NCBI GenBank assembly: GCA_012033015.1
Contig: JAAUPS010000023.1
Location: 1 to 33,513, forward strand
Reading direction: 5' to 3'
Length of the DNA: 33,513 nucleotides
Origin: Phormidesmis sp. RL_2_1
GTDB taxonomy: Bacteria > Cyanobacteriota > Cyanobacteriia > Phormidesmidales > Phormidesmidaceae
In this document: positions 17,658 to 26,258 of the stretch, piece after piece
Layout of the letters: the number at the start of each line of letters is the position of its first letter
Numbering within the stretch: position 1 is the stretch's first letter
Notes under the pieces: generated by a model
Database searches by the model: none
Seen by the model: only the letters and a program-made list of their open reading frames with translations
Told to the model about the DNA's origin: nothing
Program-made: the position numbers and the translations under genes

Positions 17658-17679
17658 CAGTTTAAGAATTCTTAAACTG
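17658..17679. promoter_or_regulatory. 22-bp perfect palindrome, possible operator
   Basis: CAGTTTAAGAATTCTTAAACTG is fully self-complementary. It lies about 220 bp before the DUF1815 start. It lacks a GC-rich stem or U-tract, so a dimeric regulator site is more likely than a terminator. This is inference. Confidence 0.5.
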
Positions 17680-17901
17680 ATAAGTTCAGCCACGGTAGCT
17701 TAATGAGATTTGTGGGAACCTTCCGGTATCCATTGATCAAAATTGTTGTAAAAGGTTACACTTGCGATATTGCTTAGCTGATATCACAAAAAAATCTCTG
17801 TGGATGGACCATAGCCCCCGGTAAAGCATCTAAATAATCAGCTTGTTAAGAAAAACTTAAGCAAACTATGTAGAATCAACATATGGTGTAGAGGAAAGAC
17901 A

Positions 17902-18237
17902 ATGTTCGTTAGGCTTGCTAATCAACATCGGCAGTTTGTTCAGGATCTGGTTTTAGACCTGAAGGCACTGGCGATCGTTTTAGAAAAAAGAGGATACCTA
18001 GCCTCTTGCTATACCTGCGGGGATGAACTTAACAGCGCCTCGTTTATGGTTAGCTTGGGAGGGGATCACCTGATCCGTTTTTTGGTCTCTGACTATGGGA
18101 TCACTTGGACAGAAATGCGTGATGACCGAGAGCTTATGAAGCTCGAAGGGGCTGAGGCGATTAATCAACTTCAGGAGTTGGCTAACTTGATTAAGTATCA
18201 GGTAAGCCCGGCTGAGTGTGAGGTAGTTGCTCGATAG
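17902..18237 (+). CDS. DUF1815 family protein (conserved in cyanobacteria, function unknown)
   Basis: 111 residues, the usual DUF1815 length. It starts MFVRLANQHRQFVQDLVLDL and has YLASCYTCGDE, FMVSLGGDHLIRFLVSDYGI and TEMRDDRELMKLEGAEAI, a pattern I recognise as this cyanobacterial family. No membrane segment; a cytoplasmic protein of mixed alpha/beta character is likely. A GAGGAAAG site at 17891-17898 supports the ATG at 17902. It stands alone, with a very long upstream region and a strong terminator about 335 nt downstream. No function can be given. Confidence 0.85.
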   Translation: MFVRLANQHRQFVQDLVLDLKALAIVLEKRGYLASCYTCGDELNSASFMVSLGGDHLIRFLVSDYGITWTEMRDDRELMKLEGAEAINQLQELANLIKYQVSPAECEVVAR

Positions 18238-18571
18238 GACGGCTCAATAAGGGCGGCTCCATACCCGTTGCGTGTCAATATTTGCATCTCAAACATTATC
18301 ATTTGCTTTGCAAGGACTGCTCGCGACCCACTTTTATAGGCCATGCGTATAAAAGTTTTGGGCACCCCAGATGACCTACCCAACATGACCAGACCCAAAA
18401 TGACCATGCCCAAAATGACCATGATGACTATCGGTGCTCTATGAACCTAGCGGTGCCAAGGTAATCCAAGGTAAGGTAATCCAAGGTAATAACTGCAAGG
18501 TAATAACTGATGGTGATAACTGATTACTAAACACTGATGAAATTTGATAATTCTTGCCAGTTATCTTTTCG

Positions 18572-18611
18572 AAATAAGCCTGGACTCTTTATCAGTCCAG
18601 GCTTATTTTTG
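18572..18611 (+). terminator. Strong Rho-independent terminator
   Basis: A 15-bp stem, AAATAAGCCTGGACT (18572-18586) with AGTCCAGGCTTATTT (18594-18608), a 7-nt loop and a T-run to 18610. It ends rightward transcription from the DUF1815 gene. Confidence 0.9.
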
Positions 18612-18650
18612 TCTAGCCAGTTTTTGTCTAGCCAGTTTTTGTCTAGCCAG
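18606..18650. repeat. 15-bp perfect tandem repeat x3
   Basis: TTTTTGTCTAGCCAG at 18606-18620, 18621-18635 and 18636-18650, identical in all three. The first copy starts inside the terminator T-run. Confidence 0.95.
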
Positions 18651-18711
18651 TGATAGATAATATGAATCAGGCTAAACACACAAACCCTGTCGTTTTTATA
18701 GTCGAGCCTAA

Positions 18712-19968
18712 ATGGTAGATGCTGCCTTGGAACCAACGGTTGAACTAGCCATTGGCGTGGCAGGTTTGACAGATTATTTGAAGCGGTTGCTAGAGGAAAA
18801 TGAGCAACTGCGCAAAATTTGGGTCGTGGGCGAGGTATCGAGTGCACACAGCCACCGTCAAGGCTGCTTTTTTACCTTGCAAGAGCCTGACGGGTCAGCG
18901 GCAGTAAACTGCGTGGTGTGGCGATCGCAGATCGATCGACTGACGACCCTGCCGGAAGTGGGGGAGCAGGTGACCGTCCTAGGCCAAATTCGTATCTATC
19001 CTAAGCGTGGCTCCTATCAGCTCACGGTCTGGCAGGTCTTGCCTGCCGGTGAGGGTTTGCAGGCATTGCGCTACAAACAACTGCGATCGCGCCTAGCGGC
19101 TGAAGGGCTCTTCGATCTAGCTCGCAAACGTCCTTTGCCAGCCTACCCGCAAACCCTAGCAGTAGTGACCTCGCCGCAAGCCGCCGCCTGGGGTGATATC
19201 CAGCGCACATTGCGCCAACGCAATCCCAGCGTGAAAATTCTGCTATCCCCTGCTACGGTGCAAGGTGAGCAGGCCCCTGCTGCGATTGCCAAAGCCATTA
19301 GTCGTGTGGCACATGACGGCAGAGCCGATGTCCTGCTGTTAGCCAGAGGCGGCGGCGCCAGTGAAGACTTGGCCTGTTTTGATGACGAGCAAGTAGTATG
19401 GGCCATCGCCCAGTCGCCCATACCCGTGATTACTGGCATTGGCCACGAGCGCGATGAGTCATTGGCAGATTTGGTCGCGGACGTTTGCGCCCATACCCCT
19501 ACGGCGGCGGCTGAGCAGATTGTGCCCAGTTTGGAAACATTGTATGGAGAACAGGTACAGTACCTACAGCGGCTCGCTCAGGCGATGCACCATAGGCTGC
19601 ATCAGGCGCATACCCAAGTGCGATCGTTCCAAACTAGGCTGCAACGCCTTAGGCTAGATCAGCAGCTTGCTCAGCAGCAGCGCGAGCTAAGCTGGCAGCG
19701 GCAGCAGCTCATCACTACCATCACCCGGCACATACAGCTTGCACAACACCAGCATCAGCGCCTACGTGACAAGCTAGCCACCCTCAATCCAGAAAACGTG
19801 CTCAAACGGGGTTATGCACTTGTTAAGGTAGAAGGGACAATCACCACCACCATCACAAATCTATTACCCGGCACTGAACTGGACATTCAACTGAGCGATG
19901 GACAGATAACAGCAACGGTAACGGCCAATCGCCCTAGCGACTCATCTGCGTACCATTCACCCCAATGA
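18712..19968 (+). CDS. xseA: Exodeoxyribonuclease VII large subunit
   Basis: 418 residues. The N-terminal OB-fold (to about 105) has IWVVGEVSSAHSHRQGCFFT and GEQVTVLGQIRIYPKRGSYQ. The catalytic domain has AVVTSPQAAAWGDI, LLLARGGGASEDLACFDDE, and ITGIGHERDESLADL followed by CAHTPTAAAE, all XseA hallmarks. A Gln/Arg-rich coiled-coil region (about 280-355) binds the small subunits, and the C-terminal block has LKRGYALV. With XseB it forms a processive single-strand nuclease that trims DNA to oligonucleotides in repair. The ATG at 18712 is the first in frame. xseB follows after 87 nt on the same strand, so they form an operon. Confidence 0.95.
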   Translation: MVDAALEPTVELAIGVAGLTDYLKRLLEENEQLRKIWVVGEVSSAHSHRQGCFFTLQEPDGSAAVNCVVWRSQIDRLTTLPEVGEQVTVLGQIRIYPKRGSYQLTVWQVLPAGEGLQALRYKQLRSRLAAEGLFDLARKRPLPAYPQTLAVVTSPQAAAWGDIQRTLRQRNPSVKILLSPATVQGEQAPAAIAKAISRVAHDGRADVLLLARGGGASEDLACFDDEQVVWAIAQSPIPVITGIGHERDESLADLVADVCAHTPTAAAEQIVPSLETLYGEQVQYLQRLAQAMHHRLHQAHTQVRSFQTRLQRLRLDQQLAQQQRELSWQRQQLITTITRHIQLAQHQHQRLRDKLATLNPENVLKRGYALVKVEGTITTTITNLLPGTELDIQLSDGQITATVTANRPSDSSAYHSPQ

Positions 19969-19969
19969 T

Positions 19970-20047
19970 TGAGTATCTATTTTTGAGTATCTATAATTGC
20001 TAGCATCTATTTCTAGCATCCAAATTTCTGTCCTTATTTCTGTCCTT
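19970..20047. repeat. Three successive short duplications between xseA and xseB
   Basis: TGAGTATCTAT at 19970-19980 and 19984-19994; GCTAGCATCTATTTCTAGCATC (about 19999-20020, containing TAGCATC twice) ; ATTTCTGTCCTT at 20024-20035 and 20036-20047. Confidence 0.75.
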
Positions 20048-20055
20048 TTTGCGCT

Positions 20056-20295
20056 ATGCCCCGCACTAAAAAATCGCCTAAACTTCCCGATGACTGGAAC
20101 TATGAGTCCACACTTGATCGGATTGAAACGATTACAAACCAACTGGAAAATGGCGATCTCCCCTTAGCAGAGGTTTGCCAGCAATTTTCAGAGGCGATCA
20201 GTGCAATGCAGCAATGCGACCAGTTTTTGCAGGCTAAGCAGCAAGAGGCATCTTTGCTCATAGAAACCCTCGTCGGTGACAACGAAGACGCCTGA
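20056..20295 (+). CDS. xseB: Exodeoxyribonuclease VII small subunit
   Basis: 79 residues, the usual XseB size. It has the family pattern NYESTLDRIETITNQLENGD, then LPLAEVCQQFSEAISAMQQC, an antiparallel helical hairpin that docks on the coiled coil of XseA. The start at ATG 20056 is followed by a short basic tail MPRTKKSPKLPDDW. It lies directly downstream of xseA. Its 3' end faces the convergent kinase-like gene about 64 bp away, with no obvious terminator between them. Confidence 0.93.
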   Translation: MPRTKKSPKLPDDWNYESTLDRIETITNQLENGDLPLAEVCQQFSEAISAMQQCDQFLQAKQQEASLLIETLVGDNEDA

Positions 20296-20359
20296 TAAAA
20301 AATGTGCAAAAGGCGATAGAACACGTGCCTTAGGAACGGCTTGACCAGCAGACGACGGT

Positions 20360-21976
20360 TCAGACACTTGCAAGGGTTGACGTGCTGCTGATAGGCCCCA
20401 ACGGATTAGCCTCTGGTGAGGCTTGGGTAGCCGAAGCACTAACGGCATTGGCCTGCGTATGAGCGTTATCAGTCGTATCAGCCTGCGGCAATGAACGATG
20501 TACGGGCAACAAAATTTTGAAGGTGGTGCCTTTGCCCGTTGCACTATTGACAGATATGCTGCCGCCCATGCGCTTAACCAATTGCTGGACGAGCGTCAAA
20601 TCTAAGCCTGTTCTGATATCACCATTGACCGTAGGGATGCGGTAAAAAGCTTCGAAGAGCCGGTCAGTATCGATTTTAGTTAGGCTGCTGCTAGAGTCTT
20701 GAACGGTAAGGGCAATATAGTCGGTTTCATAGGGCATAGCAGCAACCCAGACTCTGCCACCTTTAGGGGTAATGGCAATACCGTTCTTAATCAGGTGAAT
20801 GAGGATTTGTTTGATTTCGGCTTCCACCCCTGAAACGGCTGTAAGTGTGGGTGGAACGGTGTAGGCCAGCATAATGCCGTGTTCTTCAGCAATTGGCTGA
20901 TAGGTACTGACAACGCCTGGAATAATATCGGCAAGCTGTAGGGCTTGGGTAGCAGCAACCTGACCTGTTTGAATTTGGAGCAGATTGATCACGCTGCTGA
21001 TTAAAGACTGTTGGCGATCGCACTGGGTGCTAATCATGTCCAAATAGAGCTGCCGTTGGGCCAATTTTACCGTAGGCGCCCCGAGTAGTGTGAGCGCTGC
21101 TTTGATCGTCGTTAACGGCGACTGTAGCTCTTGACCTGCTAGCGCCAAAAAATCGGGCGAAAGGGTCTGAAAAGCCGGGTTCATGCTGTCTGAAGCGGCG
21201 CTTCGAGAAGTCACAAGCTGCGATCGCAATACTTCTTGAAACTGTAGTTGCCAGCTTAAAAAGTCATCGGCAAGCGGTAGCGACTCATCCTTAAGCTGCT
21301 CACTCGGGAAATATCGCTGCCACTGACTCAGCACGGCTTTAGCAGCAATCGATGGATCATCAAAAGTTGAGCTGGCCTGCACCGATGGGCCTAATGTAAC
21401 CGGGGATGTTGCCGAAAAACCATGCGCTTGCCCAGCCTCTACACCAGTGTGGGCCTGGGCAGCAAAAACCTGTTCCGTCTTTTGCCCTGGGCTAGGCAGG
21501 CTGTTTTCTATAATTTGTTTAATCCCTTGACTTAGGGCTGCCACCGTGCGACCAGCAGTCGAGCAATAAAGCTTAAGTGTCCGTTTGTCTCCATCTAGGG
21601 TAGGTGTGCGCACAGCGAACAGCGTCACCACAACATTACTCGCAACCGCCAAGCACAGATACTCTTTTTTTAAATCAGCCGTTTGCTCAATGGGGATAGG
21701 ACGCAGGCTAGCGGCTAGATTACTCGGAGGGTCGCCAGTTTGCTCACCCAAACTATGGAAGATACAGCCTGCAGCCTGCTGACCATACTGCCAAATATCT
21801 GTCCACCAAGCGTCGTCTTTAGGCAACTTCAGCCACAAGTTAGCGCGTACTTGATGGGCGCTCAAAAAATCGGTGAGCGATTGAATCGCTGCTTTAAATC
21901 CTCTCGGATCAACCGTGATCGCAGTTAGCTGTGGCTGCAAACTGTCTAAGTGGGCCTGAAGAGATAAAGGCAACAT
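20360..21976 (-). CDS. Histidine kinase-like protein lacking the phospho-acceptor His
   Basis: 538 residues from ATG 21976; an in-frame TTG at 22006 adds ten. The N-terminal about 160 residues form an unassigned, probably sensory, soluble domain, followed by a linker rich in Ala, Ser and Gln. The dimerisation helix reads DFLALAGQELQSPLTTIKAA at about 275-294, where canonical kinases have HELRTPL; the His is Gln (codon CAA). The ATPase domain keeps the N-box Asn (HLIKNGIAITPKGG) and GTTFKILLP, but the DxGxG box is DSSSS. No membrane segment or receiver is seen. Either a pseudokinase acting as a binding or scaffold protein, or a decayed kinase. The open frame is intact, which favours a retained function. 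Confidence 0.8.
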   Translation of the reverse strand: MLPLSLQAHLDSLQPQLTAITVDPRGFKAAIQSLTDFLSAHQVRANLWLKLPKDDAWWTDIWQYGQQAAGCIFHSLGEQTGDPPSNLAASLRPIPIEQTADLKKEYLCLAVASNVVVTLFAVRTPTLDGDKRTLKLYCSTAGRTVAALSQGIKQIIENSLPSPGQKTEQVFAAQAHTGVEAGQAHGFSATSPVTLGPSVQASSTFDDPSIAAKAVLSQWQRYFPSEQLKDESLPLADDFLSWQLQFQEVLRSQLVTSRSAASDSMNPAFQTLSPDFLALAGQELQSPLTTIKAALTLLGAPTVKLAQRQLYLDMISTQCDRQQSLISSVINLLQIQTGQVAATQALQLADIIPGVVSTYQPIAEEHGIMLAYTVPPTLTAVSGVEAEIKQILIHLIKNGIAITPKGGRVWVAAMPYETDYIALTVQDSSSSLTKIDTDRLFEAFYRIPTVNGDIRTGLDLTLVQQLVKRMGGSISVNSATGKGTTFKILLPVHRSLPQADTTDNAHTQANAVSASATQASPEANPLGPISSTSTLASV

Positions 21977-22628
21977 GGCGTATAAATAAGGGATGACCGG
22001 CCCCAAAAGCCTAGGGCGCTAATGCAGATGCTTGTATAGGGTAATTATCATGCTTTCAGGTTTTGTCAAGAGTATGACCGATTGACAGTGACTAAAAACG
22101 AGGAAAGTAACCGCAATTACACGGAAATCAGTGAATTTAGAATTTTTAGGGCCAGTAAAAATTTGAGAATAGAGATTTTAAGTCAACCAGTGACTCGATA
22201 GGTTCTCAGGCCAACTGGTCAGCATATTTAACGATCACAATGGTAGATACCCTGCTGATGTCCTCAAATATGCCCAAATTGTGACCAGATAGTAGCGGCC
22301 CAGCGCAATTAATTCGGCATTTTCTCTCTTATAGACATATGGACAGTAGACATATGGAAAATAAATATATAGCGGTATATAGCAGTTTGCAGATGCATAT
22401 AGCGTTTCTCACTTGGCCCGTTGCCCTGTAGGGATTCCGCCAGTAAGCCCGTATTCAAGCCAAGTGACAAACGCTGACAGCGCAAGGGTATACGCTTTAT
22501 CTAGAGTCTGCCTGAAGCTTGTCAGCAGCTTATCTAGAGACGATTAGGCACCAATTGTCAGATAGCAACCAGCCGACTAGGCCAAGATCAAGCTTAAATA
22601 AGAGAGCAAAACTCCATCGGCAAACGGT
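21977..22628. other. Spacer between the kinase-like gene and the mutarotase gene
   Basis: About 650 bp without a gene, AT-rich. TAGACATATGGA is duplicated (22332-22343, 22347-22358), followed by TATAGCGGTATATAGCAG words and an imperfect inverted repeat with 17-bp arms (22401-22475). CTTATCTAGAG is present twice near 22497 and 22529. Confidence 0.65.
22401..22475. repeat. Imperfect 17-bp inverted repeat with a 41-nt loop
   Basis: AGCGTTTCTCACTTGGC (22401-22417) and GCCAAGTGACAAACGCT (22459-22475) pair in 16 of 17 positions. The loop has CCCTGTAGGG (22424-22433), itself an inverted repeat. It could be a structured RNA element or a palindromic insertion. Confidence 0.65.
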
Positions 22629-23534
22629 ATGACTCTCGAGCAGCTCAACAAAGCATTTGGTATTCCTAGTCAAGTCGAGATAGTCGAAGGCAAAGGTGGA
22701 TTTCCCCTGATTGCCATCCATAATGAGCAGGCGAAAGCAAAGATTTCGATCTATTCGGGGCAAGTGATATCTTTTCAGCCCGTAGGGGAATCTGCAGACC
22801 TCATGTTCGTCAGCGAAAATGCCTATTACCAAAGCGGCAAAGCGATCAAAGGCGGCATCCCCATCTGTTGGCCTTGGTTTGGCCCAGACCCAGAGGGACG
22901 AGGTCGTGCTAGCCATGGTTTTGTGCGCAATCGAATGTGGACGCTATTGAGCACTGAAGCCACCCCAGCCGGTGCGACAAAAGTCAAACTAGGGGTTAGT
23001 GCCAATGAAGAGACGGAAACAATCTGGCCTTATCGTTTTGAATTGGTGATTGAGATTGTTGTGGGCACCCAGCTCAGTGTTGCTTTAATTACTCAAAATA
23101 CTGGCGATGAGGCGTTCTCGATTACCCAGGCTCTCCATACTTACTTGGCAGTTGGCGATATCACTCAAGTGCAGGTTCTAGGGCTAGACGATACGCCCTA
23201 TCTCGATAAAGCAGATGGGGGGGTGAAAAAAACGCAGACTGGAGCAATCACGATTATTGGCGAGACAGATCGAATTTATGAAGGGGTTAACCCTGAGCTG
23301 TTGATTGAAGATGGGGCGTTGGGACGTCGTATTCGCATCGCGACGGTTGGCAGCAGTACCGCCATCGTTTGGAACCCATGGCAGGAAATCTCTATGAAGA
23401 TGGCTGATTTGGCAGACAAAGACTATCAGCAGTTTATTTGTGTAGAAACTGCTAATGCCGCTGATGAGGTGATCGAAATATTGCCCGGTGGTGCCCATCA
23501 AATGCAGGCTGTTTATACGGTAGAGCGTGGCTAG
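22629..23534 (+). CDS. D-hexose-6-phosphate mutarotase (YeaD-type aldose 1-epimerase fold)
   Basis: 301 residues. The galactose-mutarotase-like beta-sandwich is recognised by GGIPICWPWFGPDPEGRGRA, followed by SHGFVRNRMW (catalytic His about 96), ITQALHTYLAVGDI (second His about 170) and QFICVETANA (catalytic Glu about 273). Members interconvert alpha and beta anomers of glucose-6-phosphate and related sugars, feeding glycogen metabolism or the oxidative pentose phosphate route. The ATG at 22629 is the first in the family-like frame. Its 3' end faces prfA across a short GC-rich repeat region. Confidence 0.92.
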   Translation: MTLEQLNKAFGIPSQVEIVEGKGGFPLIAIHNEQAKAKISIYSGQVISFQPVGESADLMFVSENAYYQSGKAIKGGIPICWPWFGPDPEGRGRASHGFVRNRMWTLLSTEATPAGATKVKLGVSANEETETIWPYRFELVIEIVVGTQLSVALITQNTGDEAFSITQALHTYLAVGDITQVQVLGLDDTPYLDKADGGVKKTQTGAITIIGETDRIYEGVNPELLIEDGALGRRIRIATVGSSTAIVWNPWQEISMKMADLADKDYQQFICVETANAADEVIEILPGGAHQMQAVYTVERG

Positions 23535-23607
23535 AGCACGGCCAGAGCGCGGCCAGAGGGCGGCCAGAGCACACGCGGCCACAGAAGGCAGTCAGAGGGC
23601 GGCCAGA
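23535..23607. repeat. GC-rich imperfect repeats of GCGGCCAGAG
   Basis: GCACGGCCAGA, GCGCGGCCAGA and GGGCGGCCAGA are nearly adjacent, then diverged copies and another GGGCGGCCAGA at about 23597-23607. They fill most of the gap between the convergent mutarotase and prfA genes. Confidence 0.85.
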
Positions 23608-23657
23608 ATGGGTCACCTACTGATGCTACAGCAGCCTCATCAGGCTCATTCATCAGG

Positions 23658-24761
23658 CTAAACCGTCTCTGACGTAGAGGCTGCTAATTCTTCTAGTTGG
23701 GCCTGTTGATCTTGTGAGATGCAAGACTGAATCACCGCTTCAATGTCGCCTTCTAGAATGCTGGGCAAAGAGAAATTTTGATTGAGGCGATGATCTGTCA
23801 TCCGGTTATCTTTGTAGTTGTAGGTACGAATTTTTTCTGAACGGGAGCCGGAGCCAACCTGCGAGCGTCGAGTTGCGGTAATTTCATCCTGCTGCTCTTG
23901 GAGCTTCATTTCGTAGAGTTTTGCGCGCAAAATTTGCATGGCCCGTTCACGGTTTTGCATCTGCGATCGCTCTTCGGTACAAAACACTCGAATCCCTGTC
24001 GGCTTGTGAATCAGATCAACCGCCGTTTCAACTTTGTTGACATTTTGTCCGCCTGCCCCGCCGGAGCGCGCCGTCGTCATCGTGATCTCTTTCGGATCGA
24101 TATGAATTTCGACATCATCTACCTCCGGCATCACAGCCACCGTCGCCGTCGAGGTATGTACCCGCCCCCCTGATTCCGTCAAGGGCACCCGCTGCACCCG
24201 GTGCACACCCGATTCAAATTTAAGCTTGCTATAAACCTGATCGCCCTTCACCTCGATGACGGCTTCTTTGACACCCCCCATATCAGCTCGCGATTCGCTC
24301 AGTAAGCTAGTCTTCCAACCCTGCCCTTCTGCATACCGGCTATACAGCCGTAGCAAATCACCCGCCCAAATACCCGCCTCATCACCGCCTGTACCGGCCC
24401 GAATTTCCAACATGATGTTTTTTTCGTCATTGGGGTCTTTCGGCAACAGCAGTACTTTCAGCCGTTCTTCCAGTTTGGCGAGGCGCTCTTCTAGCTCGGC
24501 CACTTCTAGAGCAGCCATCTCATGCATTTCAGAATCGTTAACGGCTTCTTTATAAATTTCCTGGGCACCTTTGAGTTCTTCTTCGACGGTCTGCCATTGG
24601 CGATAGGTCATCACTGTTTCTTCCAAAGAAGCTCTCAGTTTCGCGATTTTTTGAAACTCGTCAGGTTCTTTGGCCACATCTGGATCGGCCATCCGCAGCG
24701 TCAGTTCTTTAAAGGTTTGCTCTACGGACGCTAGTTTTTGCAGGAGATAAGCTTCAGCCAT
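23658..24761 (-). CDS. prfA: Peptide chain release factor 1
   Basis: 367 residues from ATG 24761 ([17 protein letters not shown]), preferred over a start at 24806 because this matches the normal RF1 N-terminus and length. The peptidyl-tRNA hydrolysis loop [15 protein letters not shown] (GGQ about 237-239) and domain 2 [20 protein letters not shown] are clear. At the stop-codon recognition tripeptide position, usually PAT or PVT in RF1, the sequence reads PLT. RF1 releases chains at UAA and UAG. A terminator (24805-24856) separates it from rpmE upstream, so it probably has its own promoter or depends on readthrough. Confidence 0.96.
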   Translation of the reverse strand: MAEAYLLQKLASVEQTFKELTLRMADPDVAKEPDEFQKIAKLRASLEETVMTYRQWQTVEEELKGAQEIYKEAVNDSEMHEMAALEVAELEERLAKLEERLKVLLLPKDPNDEKNIMLEIRAGTGGDEAGIWAGDLLRLYSRYAEGQGWKTSLLSESRADMGGVKEAVIEVKGDQVYSKLKFESGVHRVQRVPLTESGGRVHTSTATVAVMPEVDDVEIHIDPKEITMTTARSGGAGGQNVNKVETAVDLIHKPTGIRVFCTEERSQMQNRERAMQILRAKLYEMKLQEQQDEITATRRSQVGSGSRSEKIRTYNYKDNRMTDHRLNQNFSLPSILEGDIEAVIQSCISQDQQAQLEELAASTSETV

Positions 24762-24804
24762 TGCCTTGTACCACAATATGTTCGTTAAGAAGAAATCGGC
24801 ATTC

Positions 24805-24856
24805 AAAAAATATCCGAGTGGCTAACCTCATTTTCTCGGGAGGTCGGCCACTCGGA
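24805..24856 (-). terminator. Rho-independent terminator of the ribosomal operon, after rpmE
   Basis: TCCGAGTGGC (24813-24822) pairs perfectly with GCCACTCGGA (24847-24856), and an inner ACCTC/GAGGT stem (24825-24829, 24840-24844) extends it. On the minus strand the stem is followed by TATTTTTT (complement of 24805-24812). Confidence 0.88.
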
Positions 24857-24877
24857 CTTGATTGAAAGGTGCGATCG

Positions 24878-25132
24878 CTACTTCTTAGCGTCGCCAGTTT
24901 CACCTTGAGTATCAGCATCCGCTTCAGTAGACATGCCATACTTACGCAAGAAGCGCTCAACTCGGCCCTCGGTATCAATAATTTTCTGAGTGCCAGTGTA
25001 GAAAGGATGGTTACCTGACCAGACGTCAACATTGAGTTCAGGCTTGGTTGAACCAACGGTCATGACCTGCTTGCCATTGCAAAATACTTTGGCCTCAGGG
25101 TACCACTTAGGATGAATGTCAGCTTTAGGCAT
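24878..25132 (-). CDS. rpmE: 50S ribosomal protein L31
   Basis: 84 residues. MPKADIHPKWYPEAKVFCNG and VDVWSGNHPFYTGTQKIIDT are the L31 hallmarks. Of the four Cys that hold zinc in the C+ type only one remains (FCNG); the CxxC positions are WSGN. This is therefore the zinc-independent (C-) form. It lies downstream of rpsI and upstream of a strong terminator, as the last gene of the ribosomal transcription unit. Confidence 0.94.
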   Translation of the reverse strand: MPKADIHPKWYPEAKVFCNGKQVMTVGSTKPELNVDVWSGNHPFYTGTQKIIDTEGRVERFLRKYGMSTEADADTQGETGDAKK

Positions 25133-25213
25133 TGTTCTAGAAAGATGGGATAACTAAAGAGTTGGATAACTATCGAAATGAACCCTCAAAACGGACTCTC
25201 AAAAGCGATGAAA

Positions 25214-25621
25214 TTAGCGCTTCGAGAACTGACCAGCTTTGCGGGCTTTCTTCAAACCGTACTTCTTGCGTTCTTTTTGGCGAGGATCACGGGTGAGATA
25301 GCCCTCAATTTTCAAAGGCGTACGGTTGTCAGGATCTAGCTCACATAGCGCGCGAGCCACGCCTAGCTTAATCGAGTCAGCTTGACCTGTGAGGCCACCG
25401 CCACGCACATTTACCAAAATGTCGTATTCGCTCTCTAGTCCTAATGTTTCCAAAGGTGCTTTGGCAGACATAAGATAGGCAGGATTGAACTGAAGGTACT
25501 CATTACCTGGCTTTTTGTTGATAGTCATGTTGCCGCTGCCTGGGACTAGGCGAACTCTCGCAACTGAGGCTTTGCGACGACCAGTGCCCCAATAAACAGC
25601 GCGATCAGATGGGTCAGCCAT
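25214..25621 (-). CDS. rpsI: 30S ribosomal protein S9
   Basis: 135 residues with [40 protein letters not shown] and the basic C-terminus [17 protein letters not shown], whose last residues contact the P-site tRNA. The ATG at 25621 lies 3 nt after the rplM stop, as expected for the L13-S9 pair. Confidence 0.97.
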   Translation of the reverse strand: MADPSDRAVYWGTGRRKASVARVRLVPGSGNMTINKKPGNEYLQFNPAYLMSAKAPLETLGLESEYDILVNVRGGGLTGQADSIKLGVARALCELDPDNRTPLKIEGYLTRDPRQKERKKYGLKKARKAGQFSKR

Positions 25622-25624
25622 GGA

Positions 25625-26080
25625 TTATTTACCTCCGGGAATAGTATTTACGATCATAGGTTGTGGGTTTTGAGAGGCATGGGGATGCTCAGGCCCAGCG
25701 TAGACTTTTAACTTAGTGAAGAGCTTACGGCCTAGGGCATTTTTCGGCAGCATTCCTTTGACAGCCTTTTCGACAATGCGCTCAGGGATACGCGCCTGCA
25801 GTTGGTCAAAGGTCTCAGTTTTCATCCCGCCGGGGCGACCGGAGTGACGGCGGTAGAGTTTTTGAGAACTTTTGTTGCCCGTCACGGCAACTTTGTCGGC
25901 ATTGACGACGATGACAAAGTCACCTGTGTCCATATGGGGCGCATAGTTGGGCTTATTTTTGCCGCGCAGCACCTGGGCAATTTCAGTAGCCAGTCGGCCC
26001 AAACGCTGATCGGCGGCATCTACCACATACCAATCGCGTTCGATTTCTTTAACAGGAGTAAGGGTAGTTTTCGTAGACAT
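25625..26080 (-). CDS. rplM: 50S ribosomal protein L13
   Basis: 151 residues from ATG 26080 ([20 protein letters not shown]). An upstream in-frame start at 26146 would add 22 non-conserved residues. Hallmarks: [55 protein letters not shown] and [20 protein letters not shown]. It pairs with rpsI and follows truA after about 180 nt. Confidence 0.96.
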   Translation of the reverse strand: MSTKTTLTPVKEIERDWYVVDAADQRLGRLATEIAQVLRGKNKPNYAPHMDTGDFVIVVNADKVAVTGNKSSQKLYRRHSGRPGGMKTETFDQLQARIPERIVEKAVKGMLPKNALGRKLFTKLKVYAGPEHPHASQNPQPMIVNTIPGGK

Positions 26081-26258
26081 AGCGGGTTTTTGAGCTTGTT
26101 TTTTTGAGCTGGGTGAATCGTGTGTAGGGGTGAACGGGTAGGTCACCCATTACTGCTGGAACAGTGTCGTTTTAGCCAGCAACATCAGAGCGTTCTTAAG
26201 CTGTGACGTTGATCTAGCATGGCCTGGATGAGTCTTGACCTGGATGAGTTTTGACACG

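Larger units (their letters stand above)
17169..17901. other. Long spacer upstream of the DUF1815 gene
   Basis: About 730 bp without a gene. Contents: a weak hairpin at 17182-17204, repeated TCTAGACCAA words (about 17309-17333), an inverted repeat TTCAGTA/TACTGAA around an AT-rich stretch (17342-17379), AATACAGCGTTCCATT at 17576-17591 and 17593-17608, a 22-bp perfect palindrome (17658-17679) and TGTAAAAGGTTACA (17747-17760). The last part serves as the leader of the DUF1815 gene. An unrecognised small RNA is possible. Confidence 0.6.
18238..18711. other. Repeat-rich spacer between the DUF1815 gene and xseA
   Basis: About 470 bp without a gene. It contains tandem pairs CCCAAAATGACCATG (18394-18408, 18409-18423) and GGTAATCCAAGGTAA (18460-18474, 18475-18489), AAGGTAATAACTG-type copies to about 18520, the terminator at 18572 and the three-copy 15-bp array at 18606. 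Confidence 0.8.

Noticed and set aside
17747-17760. TGTAAAAGGTTACA upstream of the DUF1815 gene as an NtcA site
   Set aside because: The GTA and TAC half-sites are 6 nt apart instead of 8, and no suitably spaced -10 box follows.
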